64,000 nucleotides of DNA, taken from an uncultured Roseibium sp. (GTDB taxonomy: Bacteria; Pseudomonadota; Alphaproteobacteria; Rhizobiales; Stappiaceae). How positions within the stretch are numbered: the first letter of the stretch is position 1; each line of letters begins with the position of its first letter. The DNA is taken from contig NZ_CANLVF010000007.1 in assembly GCF_947494555.1 (NCBI RefSeq), forward strand, positions 124,001 to 188,000. The letters run 5' to 3'. The translations under genes and the position numbers were made by a program. Of the stretch, positions 8,589-17,228 are shown one piece after another. Under the pieces are notes generated by a model that saw nothing but the letters and a program-made list of their open reading frames with translations, searched no databases and was not told where the DNA came from.

Positions 8589-9656
8589 ATGGCTCGTATT
8601 ACCCTTCGCCAGTTGCTTGATCACGCTGCCGAGAATGACTACGGCGTTCCGGCCTTCAACATCAACAACATGGAGCAGGCGCTTGCGATCATGGCTGCAG
8701 CGGACCAGACGGATTCGCCGGTCATCATTCAGGCGTCCCGCGGGGCCCGCGCCTACGCCCACGACATCATGCTGAAGCACATGATGGACGCCGTCGTCGA
8801 GATTTATCCGCATATCCCGGTCTGCGTCCATCTGGACCACGGCAACGCGCCGCAAACCTGCATGACGGCCATCCAGGCCGGCTTTACATCCGTCATGATG
8901 GACGGCTCGCTGGAAGCGGACGGAAAGACACCGGCCAACTGGGATTACAATGTCGGCGTCACCAAGACAGTCACCGACATGGCGCATCTTGGCGGCATCT
9001 CGGTGGAAGGCGAACTCGGTGTTCTGGGCTCGCTCGAAACCGGCATGGGCGACAAGGAAGACGGCCATGGCGCGGAAGGAAAGCTGAGCCACGACCAGCT
9101 TCTGACCGATCCCGCCGAAGCGGTAAAGTTCGTTCAGGAAACCAAGGTCGACGCCCTGGCGATCGCAATGGGCACCAGTCATGGTGCCTACAAGTTCACG
9201 CGCCAGCCGGACGGCGAAATTCTCGCCATGCATGTCATTGAGGAAATCCATCGCCGCCTGCCCGACACGCACCTGGTGATGCACGGCTCCTCTTCCGTCC
9301 CGCAGGACCTGCAGGACATCATCAACCAGTATGGCGGCGAGATGCCCCAGACATGGGGTGTCCCGGTCGAAGAGATCCAGCGCGGTATCAAGAACGGTGT
9401 CCGGAAGATCAACATCGACACGGACAACCGCATGGCCTTGACCGGCCAGATCCGCCGCGTCCTCAGCGAAAACCCCGGTGAATTCGATCCGCGCAAATAC
9501 CTGAAGCCTGCACGTGAAGCCATGCAGAAGCTCTGCGTGGAGCGCCTCGAAGCCTTCAACACGGCAGGTCAGGCGTCCAAGATCTCAAAAATAGTCACGC
9601 TCGCAGATATGGCCAACCGCTACAAGGACGGCAGCCTCGACCCGAAAATCGGTTGA
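8589..9656 (+). CDS. fba: Fructose-bisphosphate aldolase, class II
   Basis: Zinc-dependent cleavage of fructose-1,6-bisphosphate (and sedoheptulose bisphosphate in the Calvin-type subgroup). The 355-residue protein starts at ATG 8589, seven bases after GGGAG, with MARITLRQLLDHAAENDYG. Visible landmarks are VCVHLDHGNAP with the zinc histidine and catalytic aspartate, MMDGSLEADG, VEGELGVLGS, and the phosphate loop near KINIDTDNRMA. It completes the tkt-gap-pgk-fba series, and a terminator follows. Confidence 0.95.
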   Translation: MARITLRQLLDHAAENDYGVPAFNINNMEQALAIMAAADQTDSPVIIQASRGARAYAHDIMLKHMMDAVVEIYPHIPVCVHLDHGNAPQTCMTAIQAGFTSVMMDGSLEADGKTPANWDYNVGVTKTVTDMAHLGGISVEGELGVLGSLETGMGDKEDGHGAEGKLSHDQLLTDPAEAVKFVQETKVDALAIAMGTSHGAYKFTRQPDGEILAMHVIEEIHRRLPDTHLVMHGSSSVPQDLQDIINQYGGEMPQTWGVPVEEIQRGIKNGVRKINIDTDNRMALTGQIRRVLSENPGEFDPRKYLKPAREAMQKLCVERLEAFNTAGQASKISKIVTLADMANRYKDGSLDPKIG

Positions 9657-9695
9657 CCTGACCCGGTCCGACCGGTCGAGATATTCACTTTGTTG

Positions 9696-9721
9696 AAAGA
9701 GGGGCCTTGCGTCCCTCTTTT
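9696..9721 (+). terminator. Probable terminator after fba
   Basis: Eight-base stem AAAGAGGG / CCCTCTTT around a nine-to-ten-base loop with only a short T-run (TTTT). It ends upstream of the chosen GTG start of the next gene. Confidence 0.55.
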
Positions 9722-9778
9722 GCCGTCTTTAGGGACAAGAACGAGAATCGAACACTTCCGTCAGTCAGGAACCCGCTT

Positions 9779-10420
9779 GTGAATCGTCCGCGCCTCTTTC
9801 TAGTCACGCCCCCGGAATTCGTTACGTCCGACCTGGCGGCAAAGCTCGAACAGGCCTTTGCCGGCGGCGATATTGCCTGCGTCCTGATCTATATGCCCGG
9901 TGCGGCCACCAAGGACATACAGGACGCGGCGCAAATACTGGTACCTGTTATTCAGGAGGGCGGTGCCGCCGCGCTTGTCTACCGCGATACGCAGGCTGCA
10001 GGTAGGAGCGGCGCCGACGGCGTCCATGTCGACAGCTCGCTCGAAGACGTTAAACTCGCGGTTGAGAGTTTTCAGCCGGACAGGATCGTGGGAACCGGCG
10101 GCACGAAGCTCAAACACGATGCGATGGAGTTGGCGGAAACAGGCGTCGACTATATCTTTTTCGGCAAGCTGGACCTGGATGAGCGTGAAAAAGCGCACGA
10201 CAGGACGCTGTCAGGCGCCACATGGTGGGCTGAACTGTTCGAAACGCCTTGTGTTGCCATGGCCGGGAACAGCCTGGAGACCCTGGAGGACGTTGCCGCA
10301 ACCAGTGCGGACTTTATCGCGGTGAAGGATGTCGTCTGGAATTCTGATGGCGACATCTCAACCGTAGTCGCCGCTGCGAACCGCATTTTGGAAGAACACC
10401 CATTTCCGGAGGTGGAATAA
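9779..10420 (+). CDS. Thiamine phosphate synthase/TenI-like TIM-barrel protein
   Basis: A 213-residue protein from the GTG at 9779, chosen because AGGA lies eight bases upstream; an earlier in-frame start at 9707 falls inside the fba terminator. It begins VNRPRLFLVTP and contains AQILVPVIQEGGAAALVYRD, GADGVHVDSS (ThiE-like GADGVHLG) and IVGTGGTKLKHDAMELAETG, followed by GVDYIFFGKL, which match the ThiE/TenI superfamily fold. The diphosphate-binding residues of true ThiE are only partly kept, so it may be a paralogue rather than the biosynthetic enzyme. Its location between fba and a Sel1 protein is seen in other Hyphomicrobiales. Confidence 0.75.
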   Translation: MNRPRLFLVTPPEFVTSDLAAKLEQAFAGGDIACVLIYMPGAATKDIQDAAQILVPVIQEGGAAALVYRDTQAAGRSGADGVHVDSSLEDVKLAVESFQPDRIVGTGGTKLKHDAMELAETGVDYIFFGKLDLDEREKAHDRTLSGATWWAELFETPCVAMAGNSLETLEDVAATSADFIAVKDVVWNSDGDISTVVAAANRILEEHPFPEVE

Positions 10421-10458
10421 GCTCCCGGAAGCTGCTGATCGAATATGGAGTAAGCGTG

Positions 10459-11565
10459 ATGCCGACGAAAGCCGCCCGCCCTTGCATGGCGAAGATGGCC
10501 GTATTCGCACTTGCCACAGCATTCTTCTCAACGCTTTCCGATCCTGGAGCAGAGGCACAGGAAGCGGATTTAGATGCCGTCTCCGCCGAAAAAACCAAAG
10601 TCGAAGAGCCTGCAATCATCGATGTGACAACGCGCGACAAGACGCTCTTCAGCATCATTGATGCCGGGCCGCCCGCGATCGACGAAAGCAAATCGCCGTC
10701 ACCGGAAACAGCCTATTCTGCCTTTCAGCGCGGCTGGTTCCTCACCGCACTCGGACTTGCAACACCACTTGCCGAACAAGGCGACAAGGCTGCCCAGGCA
10801 TTGCTCGGCGTCCTTCACGAGGAAGGCCTCGGCATCGAATTGAACAAGTCGAAGGCTGCTGACTGGTATTCACTGGCAGCCGCGGCGGGCGACAACGGAT
10901 CGGCGCTGCAACTGGCCCAGTTCTACCTTCTCGGCACGGGTGTCGATGTCGACAAGGCGAAGGCCGCGGATCTCTTCGAACAGGCAGCCGACGCGGGCAA
11001 CGCCTCAGCGCTGTACAACCTTGCGATCCTTTATCAGGAGGGCGAGGGACGCCCGTTCAACGAAGAAAAAGCCCGCCAGTTGCTGGAAGAAGCTGCCCGG
11101 AAAAACGATCCGGAAGCGCAATACGCTTTGGGACTGTCTTTTCTTGAATCGCAGACCGGCCTGAACGACCCCGGCCAGGGCGCTTTCTGGCTTGGCCGCG
11201 CCGCCCGTCGCGGCCACACATCGGCGCAGGTCTACTATGGGATCCTGCGGCATCAGGGAAAAGGCGTCGACCCGGACGAAGCCGAGGCGGCCGACTGGTT
11301 TGAGCGCGCCGCGATCGCCGGCAATCCGGTTGCAATGAACCGGCTTGCCCGGATTTACGCATACGGACGCGGACGCGAACAGGATTTCGCTTCAGCGGCC
11401 GGATGGCATCTTGCGGCTCGCACAAATGGCGTTCCGGACCACGCCCTTGACAGGATCGTGGAAACGCTTGACGAGCAGACCCTGGAGGAAGCCAGAAAAC
11501 TGGCTGAACAGCACTCGGCAACGCTCATGGCCCCAACCGAAGATCCGGCTGCGGAATCACCGTAA
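10459..11565 (+). CDS. Secreted Sel1-repeat (TPR-like) protein
   Basis: About 368 residues with an N-terminal signal peptide (MPTKAARPCMAKMAVFALAT followed by an AxA-type site near EAQ) and roughly six tandem Sel1-like repeats of 36 residues, for example ALLGVLHEEGLGIELNKSKA and ALYNLAILYQEGEG. Such proteins act as periplasmic or secreted protein-binding scaffolds, often in signalling or envelope biology. ATG 10459 is preferred to the GTG at 10456; both fit GGAG at 10447. It follows the ThiE-like gene by 38 bases. The partner is unknown. Confidence 0.85.
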   Translation: MPTKAARPCMAKMAVFALATAFFSTLSDPGAEAQEADLDAVSAEKTKVEEPAIIDVTTRDKTLFSIIDAGPPAIDESKSPSPETAYSAFQRGWFLTALGLATPLAEQGDKAAQALLGVLHEEGLGIELNKSKAADWYSLAAAAGDNGSALQLAQFYLLGTGVDVDKAKAADLFEQAADAGNASALYNLAILYQEGEGRPFNEEKARQLLEEAARKNDPEAQYALGLSFLESQTGLNDPGQGAFWLGRAARRGHTSAQVYYGILRHQGKGVDPDEAEAADWFERAAIAGNPVAMNRLARIYAYGRGREQDFASAAGWHLAARTNGVPDHALDRIVETLDEQTLEEARKLAEQHSATLMAPTEDPAAESP

Positions 11566-11723
11566 TTTGCGCATTGCTCGGCCCAAACGTAGGAATATTT
11601 GCCTTTTTTCCTTGAAACGCTTTCGCTTTTGTGGTGGACAGGCGCGAGCATTTTGGGCGCCCCAGTCGTCGGCAGGGGACCGCACCGCGTCAGATCCTAA
11701 CAATACATAAAGTCGGTCGTTCC

Positions 11724-12287
11724 ATGAAAATCAACGGAAACGAAATCAAGCCCGGTAACGTGCTGCAGCATCAGGACACGCTCTGGGCCGTTGTCAAAGT
11801 CCAGCATGTGAAGCCCGGCAAGGGCGGCGCCTTCGCTCAGGTCGAAATGAAAAACCTGATCGATGGCCGCAAGCTCAACGAGCGGTTCCGCTCCGAAGAC
11901 AAGGTCGAGCGCGTACGCCTGGAGCAAAAGGACTTTCAGTACCTTTATACGCAGGACGACATGCTGATCTTCATGGACACCGAAACCTATGAACAGCTGG
12001 AGCTGCAGTCCGAATTCGTCGGCGACCGTGCGGCCTTTTTGCAGGACGGCATGATGGTCACCGTGGAACTGCACGAAGAGCGTCCGATCGGCATTACCCT
12101 TCCGCAACATGTAACGCTTGAAATCAGTGAAGCCGATGCAGTCGTCAAGGGACAGACACAGTCTTCTTCCTACAAACCCGCCCTGATGGAAAACGGCGTC
12201 CGCGTCATGGTCCCTCCCTTCATCACCGCCGGTGAGAGGATCATCGTCGACACCGGTACACTGGAATATGTTCGCCGCGCGGATTGA
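11724..12287 (+). CDS. efp: Translation elongation factor P
   Basis: Relieves ribosome stalling at polyproline stretches by binding next to the P-site tRNA. The 187-residue protein begins MKINGNEIKPGNVLQHQ at ATG 11724; the longer frame from 11631 has no family match upstream. The three-barrel layout is complete, with the tip loop HVKPGKGGAFAQ carrying Lys33, equivalent to the modified Lys34 of E. coli, and the C-terminal PPFITAGERIIVDTGTLEY. No epm modification genes are nearby. Confidence 0.95.
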   Translation: MKINGNEIKPGNVLQHQDTLWAVVKVQHVKPGKGGAFAQVEMKNLIDGRKLNERFRSEDKVERVRLEQKDFQYLYTQDDMLIFMDTETYEQLELQSEFVGDRAAFLQDGMMVTVELHEERPIGITLPQHVTLEISEADAVVKGQTQSSSYKPALMENGVRVMVPPFITAGERIIVDTGTLEYVRRAD

Positions 12288-12373
12288 TCCTTAGGATTGA
12301 CCCCGGTATTCGAACGCCAAAATCTGGCGTGTCCGAAACGGTTCGGGCTGCGCCCAACAACAAGTGACATTCA

Positions 12374-13174
12374 ATGGCTCGCACAGCACTCCTTAACGTG
12401 ATGGTTCAAGCCGCAATCAAGGCCGGACGCAATCTGGTTCGCGATTTCGGTGAAGTGGAAAATCTCCAGGTCTCTCGCAAGGGACCGGGGGATTTCGTTT
12501 CAGCGGCAGACCGTCGTGCCGAGGAGCTCCTGCGTGGAGAATTGACAAAGGCACGCCCGACTTATGGTCTGGTCATGGAAGAAAGCGGCATCGTAGAAGG
12601 CACCGACGGGCAGCATCGCTGGCATATCGACCCGCTCGACGGCACGACGAATTTTCTGCACGGCATTCCGATCTTCGCGACATCCATTGCTCTGGAGCGG
12701 GCGGGCGAGATCGTCGCCGGCGTCATCTATAACCCTGTCATGGACGAGCTCTACACGGCCGAGCGCGGCCGGGGCGCTTTTTTGAACGATCGCCGCCTGC
12801 GGGTCGCAGGACGCACCGAGCTACCGGAAATGCTCATTGGTACGGGTCTGCCCTTCATTGGGCATGGCGACCATGGCCGCGCATTGCGTGAATTGCGCCA
12901 CGTCATGCCGGAAGTGTCTGGCGTCCGGCGCGCCGGCGCCGCCGCGCTCGATCTTGCCTGGACTGCTTCCGGACGCCTGGACGCCTATTGGGAGCACAAC
13001 TTGAACTCCTGGGATATCGCTGCCGGAATTCTCATGGTGCGCGAAGCTGGCGGTTTTGTAAGCGATCTTCAGGGCAAAAACAAAATGCTGGAAACGGGCG
13101 ATGTGCTTGTCGGCAACGAATTTGCCCACCGGCATATGCTCCGGCTGCTGAAACAGGCCGAAACGTCCGCGTGA
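12374..13174 (+). CDS. suhB: Inositol monophosphatase family protein (SuhB-like)
   Basis: Magnesium- and lithium-sensitive phosphatase fold of 266 residues. The metal site is visible in EES (residues ~70-72), WHIDPLDGTTNFLHG and SWDIAAGILMVREAGG. Bacterial members hydrolyse inositol-1-phosphate and related sugar phosphates, and E. coli SuhB also affects rRNA antitermination. It is 86 bases after efp on the same strand. The exact substrate cannot be assigned. Confidence 0.9.
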   Translation: MARTALLNVMVQAAIKAGRNLVRDFGEVENLQVSRKGPGDFVSAADRRAEELLRGELTKARPTYGLVMEESGIVEGTDGQHRWHIDPLDGTTNFLHGIPIFATSIALERAGEIVAGVIYNPVMDELYTAERGRGAFLNDRRLRVAGRTELPEMLIGTGLPFIGHGDHGRALRELRHVMPEVSGVRRAGAAALDLAWTASGRLDAYWEHNLNSWDIAAGILMVREAGGFVSDLQGKNKMLETGDVLVGNEFAHRHMLRLLKQAETSA

Positions 13175-13637
13175 ATTCTGATTGGGAGCTCACATCGATA
13201 GTGAGCTGCATCCGGTCTAAGCATGGGGCCGCAGCCCAGTGTGCACCAAGCGCATCCTGAACCAGCCGCGCGCGTATTTCAGGACACGTCGACCGCCGGC
13301 TCGTGCAAGGCGGTTCAAACACCTTCAAGATATTGTCGCGACGACGGACATCCACCCTATCCCGGCAATGGAAGTTGGCCTGGTATGTCAGAAAGTGACT
13401 TAGTTTCTGAAAGGTCCGCAGCGTTGGCACCTGACGCTCGGATTGACCCGATTAGCGACCGGACACTTCCAGATCATGCACCGGAGTCTGCATTCGGCCA
13501 GGCTATGGCTGCTCAAGGCGGATCTCTTATTCTAATGGCTATGTGTTAACAGCTTTGGATTCATGCGCTAAATAAGGATTGGAAAAGTTTTTCCAACGGG
13601 TCAGAGGAGGGCCCGAAAAAAATAAACGGGAGGATTT
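13175..13637. promoter_or_regulatory. TRAP operon leader with 18-bp operator-like palindrome
   Basis: A 463-base gap without a supportable gene. Near its end a perfect inverted repeat TTGGAAAA-GT-TTTTCCAA spans 13579-13596, about 41 bases before the dctP start, in the expected position of a repressor or activator site for this catabolic operon. The cognate regulator is not encoded next to it. A GGGAGG ribosome site precedes the ATG at 13638. Confidence 0.6.
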
Positions 13638-14687
13638 ATGACTATTCGCAAACTCGCTGTCGCGGCGGCAATCAGTATCTCTTTCACCTTGCCTGCCAGC
13701 GCGCAGGAAGCCTTTGAGATGACGTCCGCCTTCGGCAAAAACCTGCCAATTCTCGGCACGGCCGCCGTCGGCTTTACCGAAAAGATCAATTCCATCTCCA
13801 ACGATGTCGAGTTCGAACACTTTGATCCGGGCCAGCTGGTTCCGGCTCTGGAAGCGCTTGACGCCGTGTCCAGCGGTTCGGTTGACGCCGCTTACACCAC
13901 ATCCGGCTACTGGCAGGGCAAGATCCCGGCCGCCTCCCTGTTTGCAGCTGTGCCCTTCGGTCCGGAAGCCGGCGAATTCCTCGCGTGGATGCTTTATGGC
14001 GACGGTGCGGAGCTGTTCCAGCGCATGTATGACGAAAACGGCTACAACGTTCACGTCATCCCTTGCGGCATCATCGCTCCGGAAACCTCCGGCTGGTTCA
14101 AGAACGAGATCAACGGCCTTGAGGATCTGGAAGGTCTGAACATGCGTTTCTTCGGTCTCGGTGCTGAAGTGATGCAGAAACTCGGCGTGTCCACGTCGCT
14201 TCTGGCGGGTGGTGATATCTTCCCGGCGCTGGAGCGCGGTGCGATCGATGCGACCGAATTCTCCATGCCGCGGATCGATGCGCGTCTCGGGTTCCATAAC
14301 ATCGCGAAGTACAACTACTTCCCGGGCTGGCACCAGCCGGCAACGATGTTCGAACTCCTGATCAACAAAGACCGCTGGGACGACCTCGACGAAGTTGCTC
14401 AGAACCAGATCCAGATCGCGTGCATGGCGAACATCACCGACAACTTCGCGGAAGGTGAAGCCACCAACTTCGATGCGATGCAGGAAAACGTCGAGAAGAA
14501 CGGCGTGACCATCAAGCAGTGGTCCCCGGAAATGCTCGCCGCCTTCGAAGAAGCATGGGTTGAAGTCGCCGCCGAGCTGGCCGCAGAAGATGCCTTCTTC
14601 AAGGAAGTCTGGGACAATCTCCAGGAGTTCCGTGCCGGCTACAAGGTCTGGAACGACAACATCTACCTGCCGCGTCCGCGCAACTAA
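13638..14687 (+). CDS. dctP: TRAP transporter solute-binding protein (DctP/TakP-like)
   Basis: Periplasmic receptor of a tripartite ATP-independent transporter, 349 residues with a clear signal peptide (MTIRKLAVAAAISISFTLPA, cleaved after SAQ). The segments MRFFGLGAEVMQKLGVS, the conserved arginine in this stretch, and GFHNIAKYNYFPGWHQP resemble the TakP branch, which binds alpha-keto or other carboxylic acids. The ligand is therefore probably a carboxylate, but it cannot be named. It heads an operon dctP-dctQ-dctM-amidase, and a strong hairpin follows the stop. Confidence 0.9.
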   Translation: MTIRKLAVAAAISISFTLPASAQEAFEMTSAFGKNLPILGTAAVGFTEKINSISNDVEFEHFDPGQLVPALEALDAVSSGSVDAAYTTSGYWQGKIPAASLFAAVPFGPEAGEFLAWMLYGDGAELFQRMYDENGYNVHVIPCGIIAPETSGWFKNEINGLEDLEGLNMRFFGLGAEVMQKLGVSTSLLAGGDIFPALERGAIDATEFSMPRIDARLGFHNIAKYNYFPGWHQPATMFELLINKDRWDDLDEVAQNQIQIACMANITDNFAEGEATNFDAMQENVEKNGVTIKQWSPEMLAAFEEAWVEVAAELAAEDAFFKEVWDNLQEFRAGYKVWNDNIYLPRPRN

Positions 14688-14730
14688 GCGGGCTGCACTG
14701 ATCCGTCCTAAGTCTCGGACGACACAATGC

Positions 14731-14756
14731 ATACCGGGGCGACATCGCCCCGGTAT
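14731..14756 (+). terminator. Intercistronic hairpin between dctP and dctQ
   Basis: Perfect 12-base stem ATACCGGGGCGA / TCGCCCCGGTAT with a two-base spacer and no following T-run. This favours an mRNA-stabilising or partial-termination element that raises the amount of the binding protein over that of the permeases, rather than a full terminator. Confidence 0.6.
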
Positions 14757-14806
14757 TCTGCTGGGCGTGGAGGCGTCCGGCATTATGCAGGCAAGGCGGG
14801 GAGCAT

Positions 14807-15622
14807 ATGGATAAGCCTGAAGAAGTCATTTCAGCCGACGGCAGTGTTGCCATAACGGATCCGGGCGCGATTGGACGCGAGAGACAAAACGCGGGCGACC
14901 GTTTCGTTGTGCGAATTTCCAACCTGGTGGCGTGGTTGTTCCCGATCCTGATGATCGCAATCTGTTCGCAGGTGATCCTGCGCGGCGCGGGAATGAACCA
15001 GGCCTGGTTGGACGATTTTCAATGGTGGCTCTACGGTGCAGCCGTCCTGGTCGGGATCGCCTATGCCGTAACGACGGACAGCCACGTGCGCGTCGATATT
15101 TTATACGAAGGGTTTTCGGAAGGAAAAAAGCTGCGGACCAATATCTTCGCCCTGGTCTGGCTGTTTCTGCCTTTCATCATTCTGTGCTGGGACGTGACGT
15201 TTCATTACACGCTTTCGTCGATCCAGGCGGACGAAGGATCCGACAGCCCCAACGGGCTGCACAATCTCTGGATCCTTAAGACGTTCATAAACCTCTCGTT
15301 TATCCTGATGGGTATAGCAGCCTGGTCACTTTACATTCGCTTTCTTTCCAGACTGACGCGGCCTGTGTTGTGGAAACAACTGCTTTTTGCGTTTCCCTCA
15401 ACCATGTTCCTCGTCAATCTCGCCGTTTACTACGCGATCTGGTGGGCCATCTGGTTGGGCAGTCCAGAAGGTACGACGCCGCGCGAGGTCGGCCGGCATG
15501 TGTTCTTCGATGAGGCTGAGTTCGGCAACTACGACATCAAGTACACAATTATGATCACGCTGATCCTGACCTTCGTGGTGATTGGCGCAGCCAGGCTTTT
15601 CAGCCGCAACAGGACGGCGTGA
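14807..15622 (+). CDS. dctQ: TRAP transporter small permease (DctQ family)
   Basis: Membrane subunit of 271 residues, longer than the usual 160-200. Helices are visible at about residues 38-58 (LVAWLFPILMIAICSQVILR), 70-85, 105-125, 155-175, 190-215 and 240-265, so the protein has extra C-terminal helices like the large DctQ variants paired with TakP-type receptors. The tryptophan-rich WLDDFQWWLYGAAVLVG segment is the DctQ core. It lies 119 bases after dctP and 9 bases before dctM. Confidence 0.85.
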   Translation: MDKPEEVISADGSVAITDPGAIGRERQNAGDRFVVRISNLVAWLFPILMIAICSQVILRGAGMNQAWLDDFQWWLYGAAVLVGIAYAVTTDSHVRVDILYEGFSEGKKLRTNIFALVWLFLPFIILCWDVTFHYTLSSIQADEGSDSPNGLHNLWILKTFINLSFILMGIAAWSLYIRFLSRLTRPVLWKQLLFAFPSTMFLVNLAVYYAIWWAIWLGSPEGTTPREVGRHVFFDEAEFGNYDIKYTIMITLILTFVVIGAARLFSRNRTA

Positions 15623-15631
15623 GACAGATAG

Positions 15632-17074
15632 ATGCTTGAATTCATTGGCCAGTTTCTCACGCTGAACGAGATCGCCGTCATGGCGATGTTCGCAACCTTC
15701 ATCTGGATGCTGTTTCGCGGCATTCCCGTCGCAATGGCCCTTGTCGGGGTCAGTCTAATCTTCGTGCTGGTGGCGGAGTTTCTGCTCGACCCCCACCGAT
15801 CTTTTTTCCGCGATTTCATCGAGTTTAAACGAACCGGCATCAGCTACCAGCGCATACAGCTACTGTCCGGGAGACTGTTCGGCGGTATCGTGAAGAACCC
15901 GGTTCTAGTTGCCTTGCCGATGTTCATCTTCATGGGTCTGATGCTCGATCAATCCGGCGTGGCGCAGCGGATGATGCATTCGATGCAGAAGCTCTTCGGA
16001 TCCTTGCGCGGCGGCTTGTCCCTGACAGTGATGCTGATCGGAATTATCCTGGCGGCATCTACCGGTGTCATTGGTGCATCGGTAACACTCCTCGGCGTTA
16101 TGGCGCTACCGGCGATGATGAAGCAGGATTATTCCAAACCCATCGCCACGGGAACGATCGCCTCTGCCGGGACGCTCGGGATTCTGATCCCGCCCTCGAT
16201 CATGCTTGTGATCATGTCCGATCAGCTGGCGATCAGCCTGGGCGATCTCTTCATGGGCGCACTGTTTCCGGGCCTGATACTGGGGGCGCTCTACATTGTT
16301 TTCATCGTCATCTACGGCCTGATCAATCCAAAAGCGATGCCGGCTCCTGAAAAACCGGAGCAAGTCCATTGGGAAGATGTAAAGGAAGTGCTGCTCGCCG
16401 TGGTGCCGCCCTTGTTCTTGATCCTGCTTGTTCTGGGATCGATTTTTGCGGGTATTGCAACGCCAACAGAAGCCTCCGGTCTAGGCGCGATGGGTGCAAC
16501 ACTGCTGGCGCTGGTCAATCGCAAGCTGAACTGGAAGGTGCTTGCTGATGTCAGCCGGTCCACCCTGAACACATCGGGCTACATCGTCGGCATTTTTCTC
16601 GCCGCCAACTTCTTCGCACTGATACTACGGTACTATAAGGGCGACGAGATCGTCAAAAACTTGGTGTTGTCAACTTTTGATGATCCTTACATGATCGTCG
16701 GCTTCATCCTGCTGATCATATTTCTTCTGGGCTTCCTGCTCGACTGGATCGAGATCACGATTATCATCATGCCGCTGATGCTTCCGATCATCGTCGGGCT
16801 CGAGCTTGCTGTGCCCGGTTTTGATCAGGTGCGCGACCCGTCCGTTGTCTGGTTCGCGATCCTGGTCGCGGTGACGCTACAAACCTCGTTCCTGACCCCT
16901 CCGGTCGGATTTGCGTTGTTCTATCTGAAAGGCGTCTGTCCACCAGGCGTAACCCTGGGACACATCTACAGGGGTGTCGTGCCTTTCGTGATCCTCCAGT
17001 TGCTCGGGCTGCTGATTGTCTTCTATTTCCCGGCGTTGACGACGTGGCTTCCCTCGGTTGCTTATGGGAATTAG
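15632..17074 (+). CDS. dctM: TRAP transporter large permease (DctM family)
   Basis: Transport-competent subunit of the TRAP system, using a sodium or proton gradient; 480 residues, slightly longer than average. Conserved elements include FRGIPVAMALVGVSLIF near the N-terminus, the glycine-rich ASTGVIGASVTLLGVMALP and GTLGILIPPSIMLVIMS (first hairpin), and QTSFLTPPVGFALFYLKGV in the C-terminal repeat. About 12 membrane helices can be traced. It follows dctQ by nine bases. Confidence 0.92.
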   Translation: MLEFIGQFLTLNEIAVMAMFATFIWMLFRGIPVAMALVGVSLIFVLVAEFLLDPHRSFFRDFIEFKRTGISYQRIQLLSGRLFGGIVKNPVLVALPMFIFMGLMLDQSGVAQRMMHSMQKLFGSLRGGLSLTVMLIGIILAASTGVIGASVTLLGVMALPAMMKQDYSKPIATGTIASAGTLGILIPPSIMLVIMSDQLAISLGDLFMGALFPGLILGALYIVFIVIYGLINPKAMPAPEKPEQVHWEDVKEVLLAVVPPLFLILLVLGSIFAGIATPTEASGLGAMGATLLALVNRKLNWKVLADVSRSTLNTSGYIVGIFLAANFFALILRYYKGDEIVKNLVLSTFDDPYMIVGFILLIIFLLGFLLDWIEITIIIMPLMLPIIVGLELAVPGFDQVRDPSVVWFAILVAVTLQTSFLTPPVGFALFYLKGVCPPGVTLGHIYRGVVPFVILQLLGLLIVFYFPALTTWLPSVAYGN

Positions 17075-17228
17075 TAAGGCTGGCTTGAAGCGCTCTTCTT
17101 CAGGAAGGACGACCGCAACAACATGTGCCCGATATCGGGTGCGCTTGGAAACGAGTTTTCGTTCGCTGGTGTCCTGACGCAGGAGCAAGCGAGCGACACT
17201 CGTGTTACGCCGAAATGCGAAGGCAATT

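Noticed and set aside
8340..9284. 314-codon minus-strand frame opposite fba
   Set aside because: Shadow of the aldolase gene, with an Arg/His-rich composition typical of antisense frames.
13539..14783. Long minus-strand open frame (414 codons) opposite dctP
   Set aside because: It is antisense to a clear solute-binding protein; its sequence has no family features and results from codon bias of the real gene.
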